From the NCBI GenBank assembly GCA_948473335.1, contig CAOKXF010000005.1, positions 1 to 64,000 on the forward strand: a DNA stretch of 64,000 bases, written 5' to 3'. Source of the stretch: an uncultured Clostridium sp. Lineage in GTDB: Bacteria > Bacillota > Clostridia > TANB77 > CAG-508. The translations under genes and the position numbers were made by a program. The notes beneath the pieces were generated by a model, which saw nothing but the letters and a program-made list of their open reading frames with translations, did no database searches and was not told where the DNA came from. Shown here in pieces: positions 46,019 to 55,562 of this stretch; positions within the stretch are counted from its first letter, which is position 1; the number at the start of each line of letters is the position of its first letter.

Positions 46019-46178
46019 CTATGTTCTTTTATAATAGTTACTTTCTTCTAATTTTCTTAATATATATTCTTCTTTTAACATTGTACTTGTTAATACATTT
46101 AGTAAAATTTGTATTATTATTAAAATTGATATTATTAAGATTATTACTACTTTTTATATTTCTTTTACATGTTTCATT
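46019..46178 (-). pseudogene. Fragment of a single-helix membrane protein
   Basis: The frame MKHVKEI, then TAA, then KVVIILIISILIIIQILLNV followed by LTSTMLKEEYILRKLEESNY looks like a membrane helix plus an extracytoplasmic helix cut off after YYKRT. The in-frame TAA just before the helix and the missing C terminus suggest a remnant. Family not identified. Confidence 0.35.
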
Positions 46179-46250
46179 TTTCTTGCATATGTCAGTATTT
46201 TGCTAACATTCCTTCCTTATATTTTAGTATTATTTTTATTATCCTATATT

Positions 46251-46439
46251 TCATATAAATAATATTATAAGAATTCCTATTATACTAATAATCCACCCTA
46301 ATATCTTTAATCCGCTTGTTGCTTCATTTTGGTCTCCAAACCCAAATATCCTTTTTGTTATTATTCGTGCATCATATATTAATATTACTCCTATAAGTAT
46401 TACTACTACTGATATTAAATTTATTATTATCTTCAACAT
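46251..46439 (-). CDS. Small two-helix membrane protein (62 aa)
   Basis: Helix one (IIINLISVVVILIGVILI), a conserved-looking loop YDARIITKRIFGFGDQNEAT and helix two (GWIISIIGILIILFI). Ribosome site AAGGAGAAAAGG. Thirteen bases downstream of the lytic transglycosylase gene, so co-transcribed. Function unknown. Confidence 0.7.
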   Translation of the reverse strand: MLKIIINLISVVVILIGVILIYDARIITKRIFGFGDQNEATSGLKILGWIISIIGILIILFI

Positions 46440-46452
46440 CCTTTTCTCCTTC

Positions 46453-47022
46453 TTATATTTCTACTTTATATACTTTATAATTTCTCATTACTTTTCTTAC
46501 ATAATTATTTGTTTCTTTATATGGTATTTTTTCTATATCTGTTCCATCCTTTTTTATTATGCCTTCATCTATCCACCTATCTACATTCCCTATTCCTGCA
46601 TTATATGCTGCAAGCGCTAATTCTAAATTATTGTATTTTTCTATTAGTGATGATATATATTTTGTCCCTAGATTTATGTTAATCTCTGGTTCTAATAGTT
46701 TCTCTCTACTAATTTCTAAATCTATATCCTTAGCTACGTCTTTTGCTGTACTTTCTAATATTTGCATTAATCCTATTGCTTGCTTTCTTGATATAGCATC
46801 TTCTCTAAAGTTGCTTTCTGCCTTTATTATTGCATATATCAACTCTTTTTCTATTTCATATTCTTTTGCATACTTTTCTACATAATTTGTATATTTTTCA
46901 GGATAGCTTACTTTGATTAATATTTTCTTCATGCTTATTAATAATATTATTAATCCTACTAATATTATTAAAGCTATGATAGGTTTCATAATTTTTCTTT
47001 TTCTATACTTTTGTCTTGCCAA
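46453..47022 (-). CDS. Membrane-anchored lytic transglycosylase (SLT domain)
   Basis: Cleaves peptidoglycan glycan strands outside the membrane. Signal anchor at residues 13-32 (PIIALIILVGLIILLISM). The SLT domain holds the catalytic Glu in IYAIIKAESNFREDAISRKQ, then AIGLMQILESTAKDVA and LALAAYNAGIGNVDRW. Starts with TTG seven bases after GGAG. 189 residues, typical of short clostridial members. Confidence 0.92.
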   Translation of the reverse strand: MARQKYRKRKIMKPIIALIILVGLIILLISMKKILIKVSYPEKYTNYVEKYAKEYEIEKELIYAIIKAESNFREDAISRKQAIGLMQILESTAKDVAKDIDLEISREKLLEPEININLGTKYISSLIEKYNNLELALAAYNAGIGNVDRWIDEGIIKKDGTDIEKIPYKETNNYVRKVMRNYKVYKVEI

Positions 47023-47281
47023 ATATGCTCTCCGCCTTTCTTTTGTGTATTTTATGAATTTACTGTTTATGGCTTGCTTTTATATTATATCAACCTCATT
47101 CATTATTTTCAAGTTGTTATCATAAATTTTGTATTTTTTCGTAAATTGCATTTCGGATGATGTTTAACTTTTTTGTGGATGATTCTTTAGCATATAAAAA
47201 AATATTATGACATTAAACTTTGCATTTAGTTCATAATATTCTTTTTATTATTATTTTTTATTCTAAAATATATATCATCAT

Positions 47282-48163
47282 TTATGCTCTTGGATGTGCT
47301 TTTTTGTATATATCTTTTATACTATCATCTTGGAATTGCATATATATTTGCGTTGATAATATGTCTGAATGCCCTAACATCGTTTGTATTGATTTTAAGT
47401 CTGCTCCATTTTGTAATAAATGTGTTGCAAATGAATGTCTTAATACATGTGGTGTTATATCTTTAGTTATATGTGCTTGCTCTTTATAGTATTTTATTAT
47501 TTTCCAGAATCCTTGTCTTGTTAATCTTTTTCCATTTATATTTACAAATAAAGCTCTATTTTTATCATTTCTGATTAATACTTCTCTTGCATTCTCTATG
47601 TAATCTTTTAGTGCTTCCAATGACAAATTGCCTATTGGTATTACTCTTTTCTTGTTATTATTTTCACATACTACATATCCTTCTATCAGGTTTACATCTT
47701 CTATATTTAACGATATTATTTCTGTTACTCTCATCCCTGTAGCATATGCAAATTCTAACATTGCTTTATCTCTTATACTTTTTAAATCTTTTCCTTGTGG
47801 TTGATTTAATAATAATTCTATTTCGTTTGATGTTAATATACTTGGAACTCTTTTTTCTATTTTTGGTGATTGCACTCCTTCTGTTGGATCTGCTTTCATC
47901 TTATTATTTTTAGCTTCAAATTGGTAAAATGCTCTTATTGATGCGATACTTCTTGATATTGTAGATGGTTTTTTCCCTATCTTTTGCAAATACTTAACAT
48001 ATTCTTTTATATCTTCATTAGTAACCTTATTATATGTTTTCCCTTGTGTATCTAAATATGCTTCATATTGTTTTATGTCCCTTCTGTATGACTGTAATGT
48101 GTTGATTGATGCCTTTTTTTCTTTTTCTAAAAAATCAAAAAATAGCTTTAATTGTTTTTCCAT
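47282..48163 (-). CDS. xerD: Tyrosine recombinase XerD
   Basis: Resolves chromosome dimers at dif together with XerC or as a sole Xer. The N-terminal SAM-like domain is followed by the catalytic residues: R in AYATGMRVTEIISL, HxxR in HVLRHSFATHLLQNGADLKS, H in MLGHSDILST and the nucleophile Y in QIYMQF. 293 residues. It precedes spoIIM-independent genes on the same strand; no mobile features adjoin it, so a housekeeping Xer is favoured. Confidence 0.93.
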   Translation of the reverse strand: MEKQLKLFFDFLEKEKKASINTLQSYRRDIKQYEAYLDTQGKTYNKVTNEDIKEYVKYLQKIGKKPSTISRSIASIRAFYQFEAKNNKMKADPTEGVQSPKIEKRVPSILTSNEIELLLNQPQGKDLKSIRDKAMLEFAYATGMRVTEIISLNIEDVNLIEGYVVCENNNKKRVIPIGNLSLEALKDYIENAREVLIRNDKNRALFVNINGKRLTRQGFWKIIKYYKEQAHITKDITPHVLRHSFATHLLQNGADLKSIQTMLGHSDILSTQIYMQFQDDSIKDIYKKAHPRA

Positions 48164-48272
48164 TTTCTTCCCCCATCTATTATTTATATTACTTACATAA
48201 ATTTCTTATAGTTATATCAAAATATTTTCTAAAAGTAAATAGATTTTACATAATTTTTTTATTTTTTTATTT

Positions 48273-48935
48273 TTATATATATTTTATTATTGACTTTAAC
48301 AATCTCGTTGATATTTCTGCTTCTACTATTCCTGATATAATTATACATATTAACATAATTATAGAAAATATTGTGTGCCTTATTATTTCTACTTTTACAT
48401 TTTCTCTTCTTTTATCTTTTAATATTGACTGATATAATTTTAAGCAACTAACTCCTAATGATAATATTGCTGGAATAAATATTATATTTTGTACTATCAA
48501 TGCTATTATACTAAATGTTATTCCCTTGGTTGTTCCTAATACATATGTAAATGATGCTATTGCATATCCTAAACAAAATCCTCTAAATCCTATTATTCCT
48601 AATACAATTGGTATCCCTATAACTGTACTTCCTACAAACCACATTGTTAATACCAGTACTATATTTTCTTTAATATTATTTTTTAACTGTTCTGTATAAT
48701 CTATCTCTTTTTGCTTAAATGCTTCTAAATATGTATTTACATATCCCGTTATTTCTTGTTTCTGGGATTCTCCTACATTATTTATAAACATTACTCCTAA
48801 GAATAGTCCTATTAGAAATATAATAATTATGATTATGTATTCCTTTATATTGTTTTTTACAAATTCTTCTAATATTTGTATTGTCTTACTTTTTAATCTT
48901 GGTTGTTTTTTATTCTTCTGTTGTTTTAAGTTCAT
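48273..48935 (-). CDS. spoIIM: Stage II sporulation protein M
   Basis: Polytopic membrane protein of about five helices. FVGSTVIGIPIVLGIIGFRG and FCLGYAIASFTYVLG match SpoIIM, part of the SpoIIDMP peptidoglycan-degrading machine driving engulfment. SpoIIM-like proteins also occur in non-sporulating bacteria, so this alone does not prove sporulation. AGGAG nine bases before ATG. Confidence 0.9.
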   Translation of the reverse strand: MNLKQQKNKKQPRLKSKTIQILEEFVKNNIKEYIIIIIIFLIGLFLGVMFINNVGESQKQEITGYVNTYLEAFKQKEIDYTEQLKNNIKENIVLVLTMWFVGSTVIGIPIVLGIIGFRGFCLGYAIASFTYVLGTTKGITFSIIALIVQNIIFIPAILSLGVSCLKLYQSILKDKRRENVKVEIIRHTIFSIIMLICIIISGIVEAEISTRLLKSIIKYI

Positions 48936-49024
48936 ATAAAAAAACTCCTTATCTTTTTTGGTTAACTACATAATGTGTATTCGATAAGTTGTTTTTTATT
49001 ACTATTTTATTATGTATTTATTTC

Positions 49025-50212
49025 TTATTCAATTTTCCCATATATACCGCCACCACCTGAGTGTACTATCATCTTACCACTTCTTGCCTTTTCTATATTT
49101 TGTGCTACTTTTTCTCCTACTACTGCTTCTATATCATCTTGTGATAATTTATGTAATATGTTCATTTCTGTACTAAATGTCTTTAATAGTTTCTCTATCG
49201 TTTTTCCACCTACTCCTGGTATAAAACTTAATGGTACTTGATAAATATACTCTGGTCTATTTTTTGGACTTTTAGTTTTTTCTTTATCTTTTATTAATTG
49301 TATTCTATCAAAAACTCCAAATGTTATATTTCCTCCACCACACTTTGGACAACTTGTTGCAATTTCTTCTATTTCTATTGTTTCTTCACAGTCTTCGCAA
49401 TAACTTCTATGATATTTCCCTAGCTTTGGATCTAGTCCATAATTTGCTATTACTTTTCTTCCTTCTTCATTTTTTAATGCTTTTACAAATTCTTTAAAAT
49501 TAACATCTTCTACTAATATTTTGTTATATTCCCTAGCTATTTTAGGTAATGAATGTGCATCTGAATTTGTTAGAAATGTTTTTGTTTCTAATTCTGATAT
49601 TGTGTCTGCTAAATATGTATCTGAACTTAAACCTAATTCAATTGCTGGTATTCTTTCATATTTTTCTTTAAATATATTTTGTAATCTATCTGTACAATTT
49701 CCATAATAGCTTTTATGTGGTGTAAAACAATGAGCTGGTATTAATATTCCATTATATTTTTCTACTATGTCAATTAACTCATATCCTGAAATATTTGACC
49801 TCTGTGTACTTAGAGTTATATTTTTTATATGTGTACTCATTTCTTTTGAAAATTCTTTTATATCTGTTAAATGTGGAAAGAAGCATATATTATGTGCACT
49901 TCCACATTTGCCATTTCTACCTTTTTCTGATGTTTCTACTTCACTTCCTAATAATATACATACTTTATCTTTGTATATTATTCCTCCATCTTCTAATTCA
50001 TACGCTTCTCCTGTTTTTAAAAAGTTCTCTATGTCTTCTATTACATATGGTGATGCACAGTCTATTACTCCTACTAAATTTATTCCTTTTCTTTCTACAC
50101 ATTCTTTTGCTATGTTTGCAAAGTTTAGGCTTTTTGCTGCTGTTATTTTGACTGGTTTTCCACTTTCTGTTCTCCCTATGTGGACATGTAAATCTGCAAA
50201 TACCTCGTACAT
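49025..50212 (-). CDS. Endonuclease Q-like PHP-domain nuclease
   Basis: Resembles EndoQ, which cuts DNA 5' of deaminated bases and abasic sites. The PHP metal motifs include VFADLHVHIGR at the start, GVIDCASP, LLGSEVETSE and LIPAHCFTPH. A zinc module CEDCEE...CPKCGGG is near residue 290 and a helix-hairpin-helix (FIPGVGGKTIEKLLKTF) near 350. EndoQ is best known in archaea with a scattered bacterial distribution including Firmicutes. Start ATG overlaps the TAA of the small upstream gene (TAATG). Confidence 0.88.
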   Translation of the reverse strand: MYEVFADLHVHIGRTESGKPVKITAAKSLNFANIAKECVERKGINLVGVIDCASPYVIEDIENFLKTGEAYELEDGGIIYKDKVCILLGSEVETSEKGRNGKCGSAHNICFFPHLTDIKEFSKEMSTHIKNITLSTQRSNISGYELIDIVEKYNGILIPAHCFTPHKSYYGNCTDRLQNIFKEKYERIPAIELGLSSDTYLADTISELETKTFLTNSDAHSLPKIAREYNKILVEDVNFKEFVKALKNEEGRKVIANYGLDPKLGKYHRSYCEDCEETIEIEEIATSCPKCGGGNITFGVFDRIQLIKDKEKTKSPKNRPEYIYQVPLSFIPGVGGKTIEKLLKTFSTEMNILHKLSQDDIEAVVGEKVAQNIEKARSGKMIVHSGGGGIYGKIE

Positions 50213-50412
50213 TATCCAATCTCCATTTCTTCTTCTTCATTTTCTTTATTTTTTGTTTGTTGTGTGTATTTCTCTATAGTCCCTTTTGAGAACATTCTCT
50301 TATCTTCTTGTATATTTATATCTTTTTCTTTTGTAGCTTCTATTATCGCTTTTGCTGTAGTTGTTACTTCTTTTAAATATCCTAAATTTTTTTCTAAACG
50401 TACATCATTCAT
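50212..50412 (-). CDS. Small acidic/charged protein (66 aa)
   Basis: MNDVRLEKNLGYLKEVTTTA opens a helical, charged protein with no membrane segment; ends EEEEMEIG. Ribosome site GGGGATGATAAA. Its stop overlaps the endoQ-like start, so the two are coupled. Family not recognised. Confidence 0.65.
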   Translation of the reverse strand: MNDVRLEKNLGYLKEVTTTAKAIIEATKEKDINIQEDKRMFSKGTIEKYTQQTKNKENEEEEMEIG

Positions 50413-50484
50413 TTTATCATCCCCATTGTTTATTTGATTTTATATATCTTTAAAAAGTTCCCCACGACAGTGGTAAATTTTCTA

Positions 50485-51108
50485 TTATTTGTTTACTTTT
50501 CTTGCTAGTGCTCTTAATCCATTTATTTCCATATTATTTTCTGGCACTATTATATTTACATCTTCCATTTTTTCTACAAATTCTCTAAATACTTTTTTGT
50601 ATCTATTATCTACTTCTTTTAAATTTGCTCTTTCTAATTGTATTAATGCATCTAATGGAGCATATCCTCGTCTATCTTCTCTGTCTAATAGCATTCCTCC
50701 AAATTGATCTATTATTTCTAGTAAGTCTCCTTCTTTTTCTCTTGGATTACTTCCACTATATCTATTTAATTCTTCACATATCTTACAAAATTTTTTGTCA
50801 AACCCTAATTTTTCTAAATATTCTGCTCCTGTTTTTGCATATGTCCTAACTGTTCCTAAATTTTGTGGTTCTGAACCTTTTTTGCAATTACATAATAGCA
50901 TTGCAGTTAGTACTATATTTTCATCTATATCTATATTCATAGTTTCTATAAATATTTTCGCTAATGCTGTTTTAAATATTACAGATTTGTCAAAAAATAT
51001 GCGTTTTTCTGGGTCAGGTCTTAGCCTTTTTTCTAGATAACACATTATTTCCATTTTTTCTTCTATACTTTTTTCTTTATCTAAAATGTAAGTAGCAAAG
51101 GTTTCCAT
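50485..51108 (-). CDS. Unknown helical protein, possibly HD-like (207 aa)
   Basis: Cytosolic and mostly helical. The pattern TAMLLCNCKKGSEPQNLGTV, AGAEYLEKLGFDKKFCKIC and LLEIIDQFGGMLLDREDRRG resembles HD-type hydrolase folds but without the HD pair, so no activity is claimed. AGGAGG ten bases before ATG. First gene of a likely operon with the 66-residue protein and the EndoQ-like nuclease. Confidence 0.6.
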   Translation of the reverse strand: METFATYILDKEKSIEEKMEIMCYLEKRLRPDPEKRIFFDKSVIFKTALAKIFIETMNIDIDENIVLTAMLLCNCKKGSEPQNLGTVRTYAKTGAEYLEKLGFDKKFCKICEELNRYSGSNPREKEGDLLEIIDQFGGMLLDREDRRGYAPLDALIQLERANLKEVDNRYKKVFREFVEKMEDVNIIVPENNMEINGLRALARKVNK

Positions 51109-51269
51109 ATGAATCTATCCTCCTTCTTTTATTATATATAATTACTTATTTTCTTTCAATACTTTTGTATAAATGTAACGAAAATGTAATATTTATGTTA
51201 CATTTTGTAATATAAAATTAAGAAAATATGCCTTACACCTTTTTAATTTTGACATATATAATTGTATTT

Positions 51270-51701
51270 TTATTTCTCTATTTCTCCTCTTGCAAGTTCA
51301 TCACATCTATTATTATATTCATTATCACTATGCCCTTTTACTTTGATAAATTTGACTTCATGTATTTTTGTTAAATCATATAATTCTTGCCATAATTCTT
51401 TATTCTTAACTCCATCTCCTGATGCCGTTTTCCAATTCTTTTTAATCCATCCATATATCCATTTTTGTTCAAATGCATTTACTACATATGCACTGTCACT
51501 ATAAATTTCTACTTCACATGGGAATTTTAATTTTTTTAATCCTTCAATTACTGCTGTTAATTCCATTATATTATTTGTTGTGTTTTTTTCTCCTCCTGAT
51601 ATTTCCTTTTTTACATCTTTATACATTAATATTGTTCCCCATCCTCCTGGTCCTGGATTGCCAGAACAAGCTCCATCAGTATATATTACGACTTTTTCCA
51701 T
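51270..51701 (-). CDS. rnhA: Ribonuclease HI
   Basis: Degrades RNA in RNA-DNA hybrids. [16 protein letters not shown] (first Asp at residue 8), [15 protein letters not shown] (Glu) and [11 protein letters not shown] (Asp) are the catalytic acids, with [18 protein letters not shown] at the end. 143 residues, no N-terminal hybrid-binding domain. Divergent from tmcAL. Confidence 0.96.
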   Translation of the reverse strand: MEKVVIYTDGACSGNPGPGGWGTILMYKDVKKEISGGEKNTTNNIMELTAVIEGLKKLKFPCEVEIYSDSAYVVNAFEQKWIYGWIKKNWKTASGDGVKNKELWQELYDLTKIHEVKFIKVKGHSDNEYNNRCDELARGEIEK

Positions 51702-51845
51702 AATTTTTCCTCACTTCATTTTTTTATTCGCATAAATATATTGTTTTTTATTTTTTTTTATGATAAGATTATAACACGTTAAAAATATAATATCAATTGA
51801 ATAAATTTTTTTAATATATATACTAAGGAAGGAATGATTAATTTT

Positions 51846-53084
51846 ATGAGTAAGGTACTTGGAATAGTTGCAGAATATAATCCATTTCACAATGGACATT
51901 TATATCACTTAATGCAATCTAAAAAAACTTTTAATGCTGATTATACAATCGCTATAATGGGAGGAAACTTTTCACAGCGTGGAGATGTTTCTATTGTAAA
52001 TAAATGGGCTAAAGCTGAAATGGCTTTACAAAATGGAGTGGATTTGGTCATTGAACTACCAACAATTTATGCAATATCTAGTGCCGAAAACTTCGCTGAA
52101 GGAGCTGTAAAAATTTTAAATTCTTTAAAAATCGTAGATGCAATTTCTTTTGGTGCTGAAACTGAAGATATTAATGCTTTAGATAAAGCTGCAGAAATAT
52201 TATGTGCAGAACCTCAAGAATATAAAAATCTTTTAGCTCACGAACTTTCAAAAGGATTATCTTTTCCTAAAGCTAGAGAAAATGCTTTAATGATGTATAT
52301 TAATGATGTTCGTAGATTTGCTAATGTATTAAGTATGCCTAATAATATTTTAGCTATTGAATATTTGAAGGCTTTAAGAAAATCTAAAAGTAACATTAGA
52401 CCTGTATGTATTACTAGATTGGGTGCTGGGCATAATGAATTATCTGTATCTAAAAAAATTGCAAGTGCTTCTGCTCTTAGAAGTATGATTGCATCTGATA
52501 AAATGGATTCTCTTGAATTCAAAAGACTTTTACCAGCTTCATCTTATTCTATTCTTTTTGAAGAATATAAAAGAGGTCATATTATTAAAGATATAACTTG
52601 CTATGATAAAGAAATTTTATACTCTCTTAGAAAAATGTCTACTAGTGAACTTGCTAATTTACCAGATGTTTCTGAAGGATTAGAATTTTCTATTAGACAA
52701 GCTGCAAGTTCTTGTAATAGTGTTGTTGAATTATTAAATATATTAAATTCAAAACGTTATACTAAAACAAGGCTTCAAAGAACTTTCCTTTATTCTATGC
52801 TTGGCATTACTAAAGAAGATATGGAACTTTCTAAAACTATAACACCTTATGTTCGTGTTCTTGGTTTTAATGAAAATGGTCAAAAACTGATTTCTAAAAT
52901 TTCTAAAGCTAATCCAAGGCTTAGTGTTATTACTTCTGTTAAAAAATTTGAAGATACAAATAAAAATAAAGGACTTCAAACTCTACTTGACAAAGATATT
53001 TGGGCAACTGATGTTTATACTTTAGGATATGAGTTTGATTCTTGGGCTAAATTAGATTATACTCACAATATGATTACTCTATAA
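51846..53084 (+). CDS. tmcAL: tRNA(Met) cytidine acetate ligase TmcAL
   Basis: Uses acetate and ATP to make N4-acetylcytidine at C34 of elongator tRNA-Met (formerly YlbM). The nucleotidyl-transfer motif is GIVAEYNPFHNGHLYHL with HxGH, then MGGNFSQRGDVSIVNKW and LPTIYAISSAENFAEGAVKI. About 413 residues. The frame opens with ATG at 51834, immediately after AAGGAAGG; family alignment favours the ATG at 51846 (MSKVLGIV), though spacing leaves both possible. Plus strand, convergent with proS. Confidence 0.93.
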   Translation: MSKVLGIVAEYNPFHNGHLYHLMQSKKTFNADYTIAIMGGNFSQRGDVSIVNKWAKAEMALQNGVDLVIELPTIYAISSAENFAEGAVKILNSLKIVDAISFGAETEDINALDKAAEILCAEPQEYKNLLAHELSKGLSFPKARENALMMYINDVRRFANVLSMPNNILAIEYLKALRKSKSNIRPVCITRLGAGHNELSVSKKIASASALRSMIASDKMDSLEFKRLLPASSYSILFEEYKRGHIIKDITCYDKEILYSLRKMSTSELANLPDVSEGLEFSIRQAASSCNSVVELLNILNSKRYTKTRLQRTFLYSMLGITKEDMELSKTITPYVRVLGFNENGQKLISKISKANPRLSVITSVKKFEDTNKNKGLQTLLDKDIWATDVYTLGYEFDSWAKLDYTHNMITL

Positions 53085-53108
53085 TTTTTTATGATAAATT
53101 TATATAAT

Positions 53109-53136
53109 AAAAGGCAGTGTAGTTAACTGCCTTTAT
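53109..53136. terminator. Bidirectional terminator between tmcAL and proS
   Basis: AAAGGCAGT/AACTGCCTTT hairpin with A and T runs on both sides, between two convergent genes. Confidence 0.7.
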
Positions 53137-53146
53137 TGTATGCTTT

Positions 53147-54586
53147 TTAATATTGCTTTGCCCATATAACCATTTTTTCTGCTGGTTTTCCACAGCATAC
53201 GCAATTATCTGAAATTTTTTCTTGAACATAAGGTATGCACCTTGACTTAGCTCCTGTTAATTCTTTAATTTTACTTTCACATGCTTCGTCTCCACACCAC
53301 ATCGCTTTAATGAACCCTTGTTTTTTTGTCATATTTTCAAAAAATTCATCTAATGTAACTGCTGTTGTAGTTTTCTCTTTCATTCTATTTTGACATATAT
53401 TATACATATTTTTTTGAATATCATTTAGTATTTTTTCTATTTCATCCTCTAGATTATTTAATTCTACTGTTTCCTTTTCTGCTGTGTCTCTTCTTACTAA
53501 TACGCATACTCCATTTTCAATATCTCTTGGACCTATTTCTATTCTTAATGGTACACCTCTCATTTCCCAGTCACTAAATTTATATCCTGGTGTAAATTGT
53601 TCTCGTAAGTCTATTTCCATTCTATATCTTTTCTTTAATTTTTCATATATTTCTGTCGCTTTTTCCTTTACTCCTTCTTTATGCGTTGCTATTGGTACTA
53701 TTACTACTTGTGTTGGTGCTACCATTGGTGGCAATTTTAATCCCCTGTTATCTCCATGTGCCATTATTATTCCACCTATTAATCTTGTACTTACTCCCCA
53801 AGATGTTTGATATGCATACTCTTCTTTTCCTTCTCTGTTTTGAAATTTTATTTCAAAAGGTTTTGTGAAATTTTGTCCGAAATAATGTGATGTTCCTGAT
53901 TGTAATGCTCTTCCATCATACATCATTGTCTCTACTGTGTATGTAGCATCTGCTCCTGCAAATTGTTCGCTTTTTGTTTTTCTTCCTTTTATTACTGGTA
54001 TTGCTAATAAATTTTCTATTGCGTCTGCATATATTTCTAATATTTTTAGAGTTAATTCTTTTGCTTCTTCTTCTGTTTCATGTATAGTATGTCCTTCTTG
54101 CCATAAAAACTCTCTTGAGCGTAAAAATGGCCTTGTTTCTTTTTCCCATCTTAATACACTGCACCATTGATTATATAGAAATGGCAAATCTCTCCATGAT
54201 TTTAACCATTTTGAATATAACGTTGATATTATTGTTTCTGATGTTGGTCTTATGCAATATCTTTCTTCTAGCTTCTGCCCTCCTGCTTCTGTTACCCATG
54301 CTACTTCTGGTGCAAATCCTTCTACATGTTCTTTTTCTTTTTCTAATAGACTTTCTGGTATTAATAATGGAAAATATACATTTTTTACTCCTATTTCTTT
54401 AAATTTTCTATCTATATAATTTTGTATATTTTCCCAAATCGCATATCCATATGGTTTTATTGATATACATCCCTTTGTATCTGTATAATCTGCTAAATCT
54501 GATTTTAATACTATATCTGTATACCATTTTGCGAAATCATCATCTATGTTAGTTATTTCTTTTACAAAATTTTTGTCTTCACTCAT
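53147..54586 (-). CDS. proS: Prolyl-tRNA synthetase, archaeal/eukaryotic (ProS3) type
   Basis: Charges tRNA-Pro. The 479-residue short form lacks the bacterial editing insertion. Class II motifs: KEIGVKNVYFPLLIPESLLE, RPTSETIISTLYSKWLKSWR, RPFLRSREFLWQEGHTIHET and MAHGDNRGLKLPP; a zinc-binding C-terminal domain ends CVCCGKPAEKMVIWAKQY, the hallmark YxY-like end of this type. Its start overlaps scpB by eight bases. No T-box leader, since it begins inside scpB. Confidence 0.95.
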   Translation of the reverse strand: MSEDKNFVKEITNIDDDFAKWYTDIVLKSDLADYTDTKGCISIKPYGYAIWENIQNYIDRKFKEIGVKNVYFPLLIPESLLEKEKEHVEGFAPEVAWVTEAGGQKLEERYCIRPTSETIISTLYSKWLKSWRDLPFLYNQWCSVLRWEKETRPFLRSREFLWQEGHTIHETEEEAKELTLKILEIYADAIENLLAIPVIKGRKTKSEQFAGADATYTVETMMYDGRALQSGTSHYFGQNFTKPFEIKFQNREGKEEYAYQTSWGVSTRLIGGIIMAHGDNRGLKLPPMVAPTQVVIVPIATHKEGVKEKATEIYEKLKKRYRMEIDLREQFTPGYKFSDWEMRGVPLRIEIGPRDIENGVCVLVRRDTAEKETVELNNLEDEIEKILNDIQKNMYNICQNRMKEKTTTAVTLDEFFENMTKKQGFIKAMWCGDEACESKIKELTGAKSRCIPYVQEKISDNCVCCGKPAEKMVIWAKQY

Positions 54587-55205
54587 TTTTCTCTTTCTCC
54601 TCTACTATATCTTCTATAACTACTTGTTCATTTTCAATATCTTTGTTTTGGTTTTTTTCTACTAATTCCTCTATAACAATTTGATTATTTTCATCCATCT
54701 TATATCTCGGTAAATCTGGTAAGCTATCTAAATTTTCATAACCAAATAATCTTAAAAATTCATTTGTTACTTTATATGACATTGGCTTTCCTGGTAAATC
54801 TAATTTTCCTGCTTCTTCTATTAGTCCAAATTCTATCAATTTATATATTGATGCATCACTGCTTACTCCTCTTATAGCTTCTACATCTGCCCTCGTTATA
54901 TTTTCGTTATATGCTATTATTGCTAAAACTTCTAATGATGCTCCTGATAATTTTGGTTTATTTCTTTTATCTACTACAGGATACACATATTCATAATATT
55001 CTTTTTTTGTGCATAATTGGTAACCATTACCTACTTTTATGATGTCTATTCCTCTTTTTTTATATTCTTCCTGCATATGCTGTACAATTCTTCTTATATC
55101 TTCTTTTGATTTTTCTAATATCATTACCAATTCTTCCTCTGCAACTACTCTTCCTGCTGCAAATAGAATTGCCTCTATAATTTTTTTTATTTCTTCTATC
55201 TCCAT
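54579..55205 (-). CDS. scpB: Segregation and condensation protein B
   Basis: Winged-helix kleisin-partner of the SMC-ScpA condensin complex. IKKIIEAILFAAGRVVAEEE, GYQLCTKKEYYEYV, KLSGASLEVLAIIAYNENIT, ADVEAIRGVSSDASIYKLIE and PGKPMSYKVTNEFLRLFG match ScpB. A Glu/Asn-rich tail (about 30 residues) is extra. scpA is not adjacent; upstream lies the palindrome array. Confidence 0.94.
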   Translation of the reverse strand: MEIEEIKKIIEAILFAAGRVVAEEELVMILEKSKEDIRRIVQHMQEEYKKRGIDIIKVGNGYQLCTKKEYYEYVYPVVDKRNKPKLSGASLEVLAIIAYNENITRADVEAIRGVSSDASIYKLIEFGLIEEAGKLDLPGKPMSYKVTNEFLRLFGYENLDSLPDLPRYKMDENNQIVIEELVEKNQNKDIENEQVVIEDIVEEKEKNE

Positions 55206-55409
55206 ATTTTTAGTATGACTTGTTCATACTCCTCCTATTTTTTCTCTTTATTTTTCATTTATTTTACTATATTAACCAATAAAAATCAATACTGTTTATT
55301 TTTTTACTTGCTTATTTGATAACCCGTGCTTTTCCTCACTTCCATGTAAAACAGTATTTTTTATTTTAAATATACTATCCCCTATATATTTTTTATATTT
55401 CTCTTTTTG

Positions 55410-55456
55410 CACCTTGTTTGCTAATGGGCGCATTTCCGCGCACATTAGTAGAACAG
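55410..55456. repeat. GGGCGC palindrome, copy 5
   Basis: CACCTTGTTTGCTAATGGGC..., with an imperfect right arm (CGCGCACATTAGTAGAAC). Followed by AGTTGAAATATAAGGG and an A/G-rich spacer. A 106-bp step leads to the next copy. Confidence 0.8.
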
Positions 55457-55515
55457 TTGAAATATAAGGGAAATATAAAAAAGAGAAGAAATGATATTAT
55501 AAAAAAACAAAAAAG

Positions 55516-55562
55516 CACCTTGTTTGCTAATGGGCGCATTTCTGCGCCCATTAGCAAAACAG
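55516..55562. repeat. GGGCGC palindrome, copy 6
   Basis: CACCTTGTTTGCTAATGGGC... with perfect arms TTTGCTAATGGGCGCA/TGCGCCCATTAGCAAA; left half and core are identical to copy 1. Preceded by AAAAAAACAAAAAAG as at copy 1. Confidence 0.87.

Larger units (their letters stand above)
45879..46250. other. Intergenic region upstream of tRNA-Thr
   Basis: About 370 bases with a terminator hairpin and a short membrane-protein remnant; no intact gene. The plus-strand Leu/Phe-rich frame here is an artefact of AT-rich sequence. Confidence 0.5.

Noticed and set aside
45949..46206. Plus-strand 85-residue hydrophobic frame
   Set aside because: Starts inside a terminator hairpin, lacks a ribosome site, and lies opposite a membrane-protein remnant on the other strand.
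55410..55562. Palindrome pairs as a CRISPR array
   Set aside because: Only two units, the spacers are related rather than unique, the repeats are long palindromes, and no cas genes are near.
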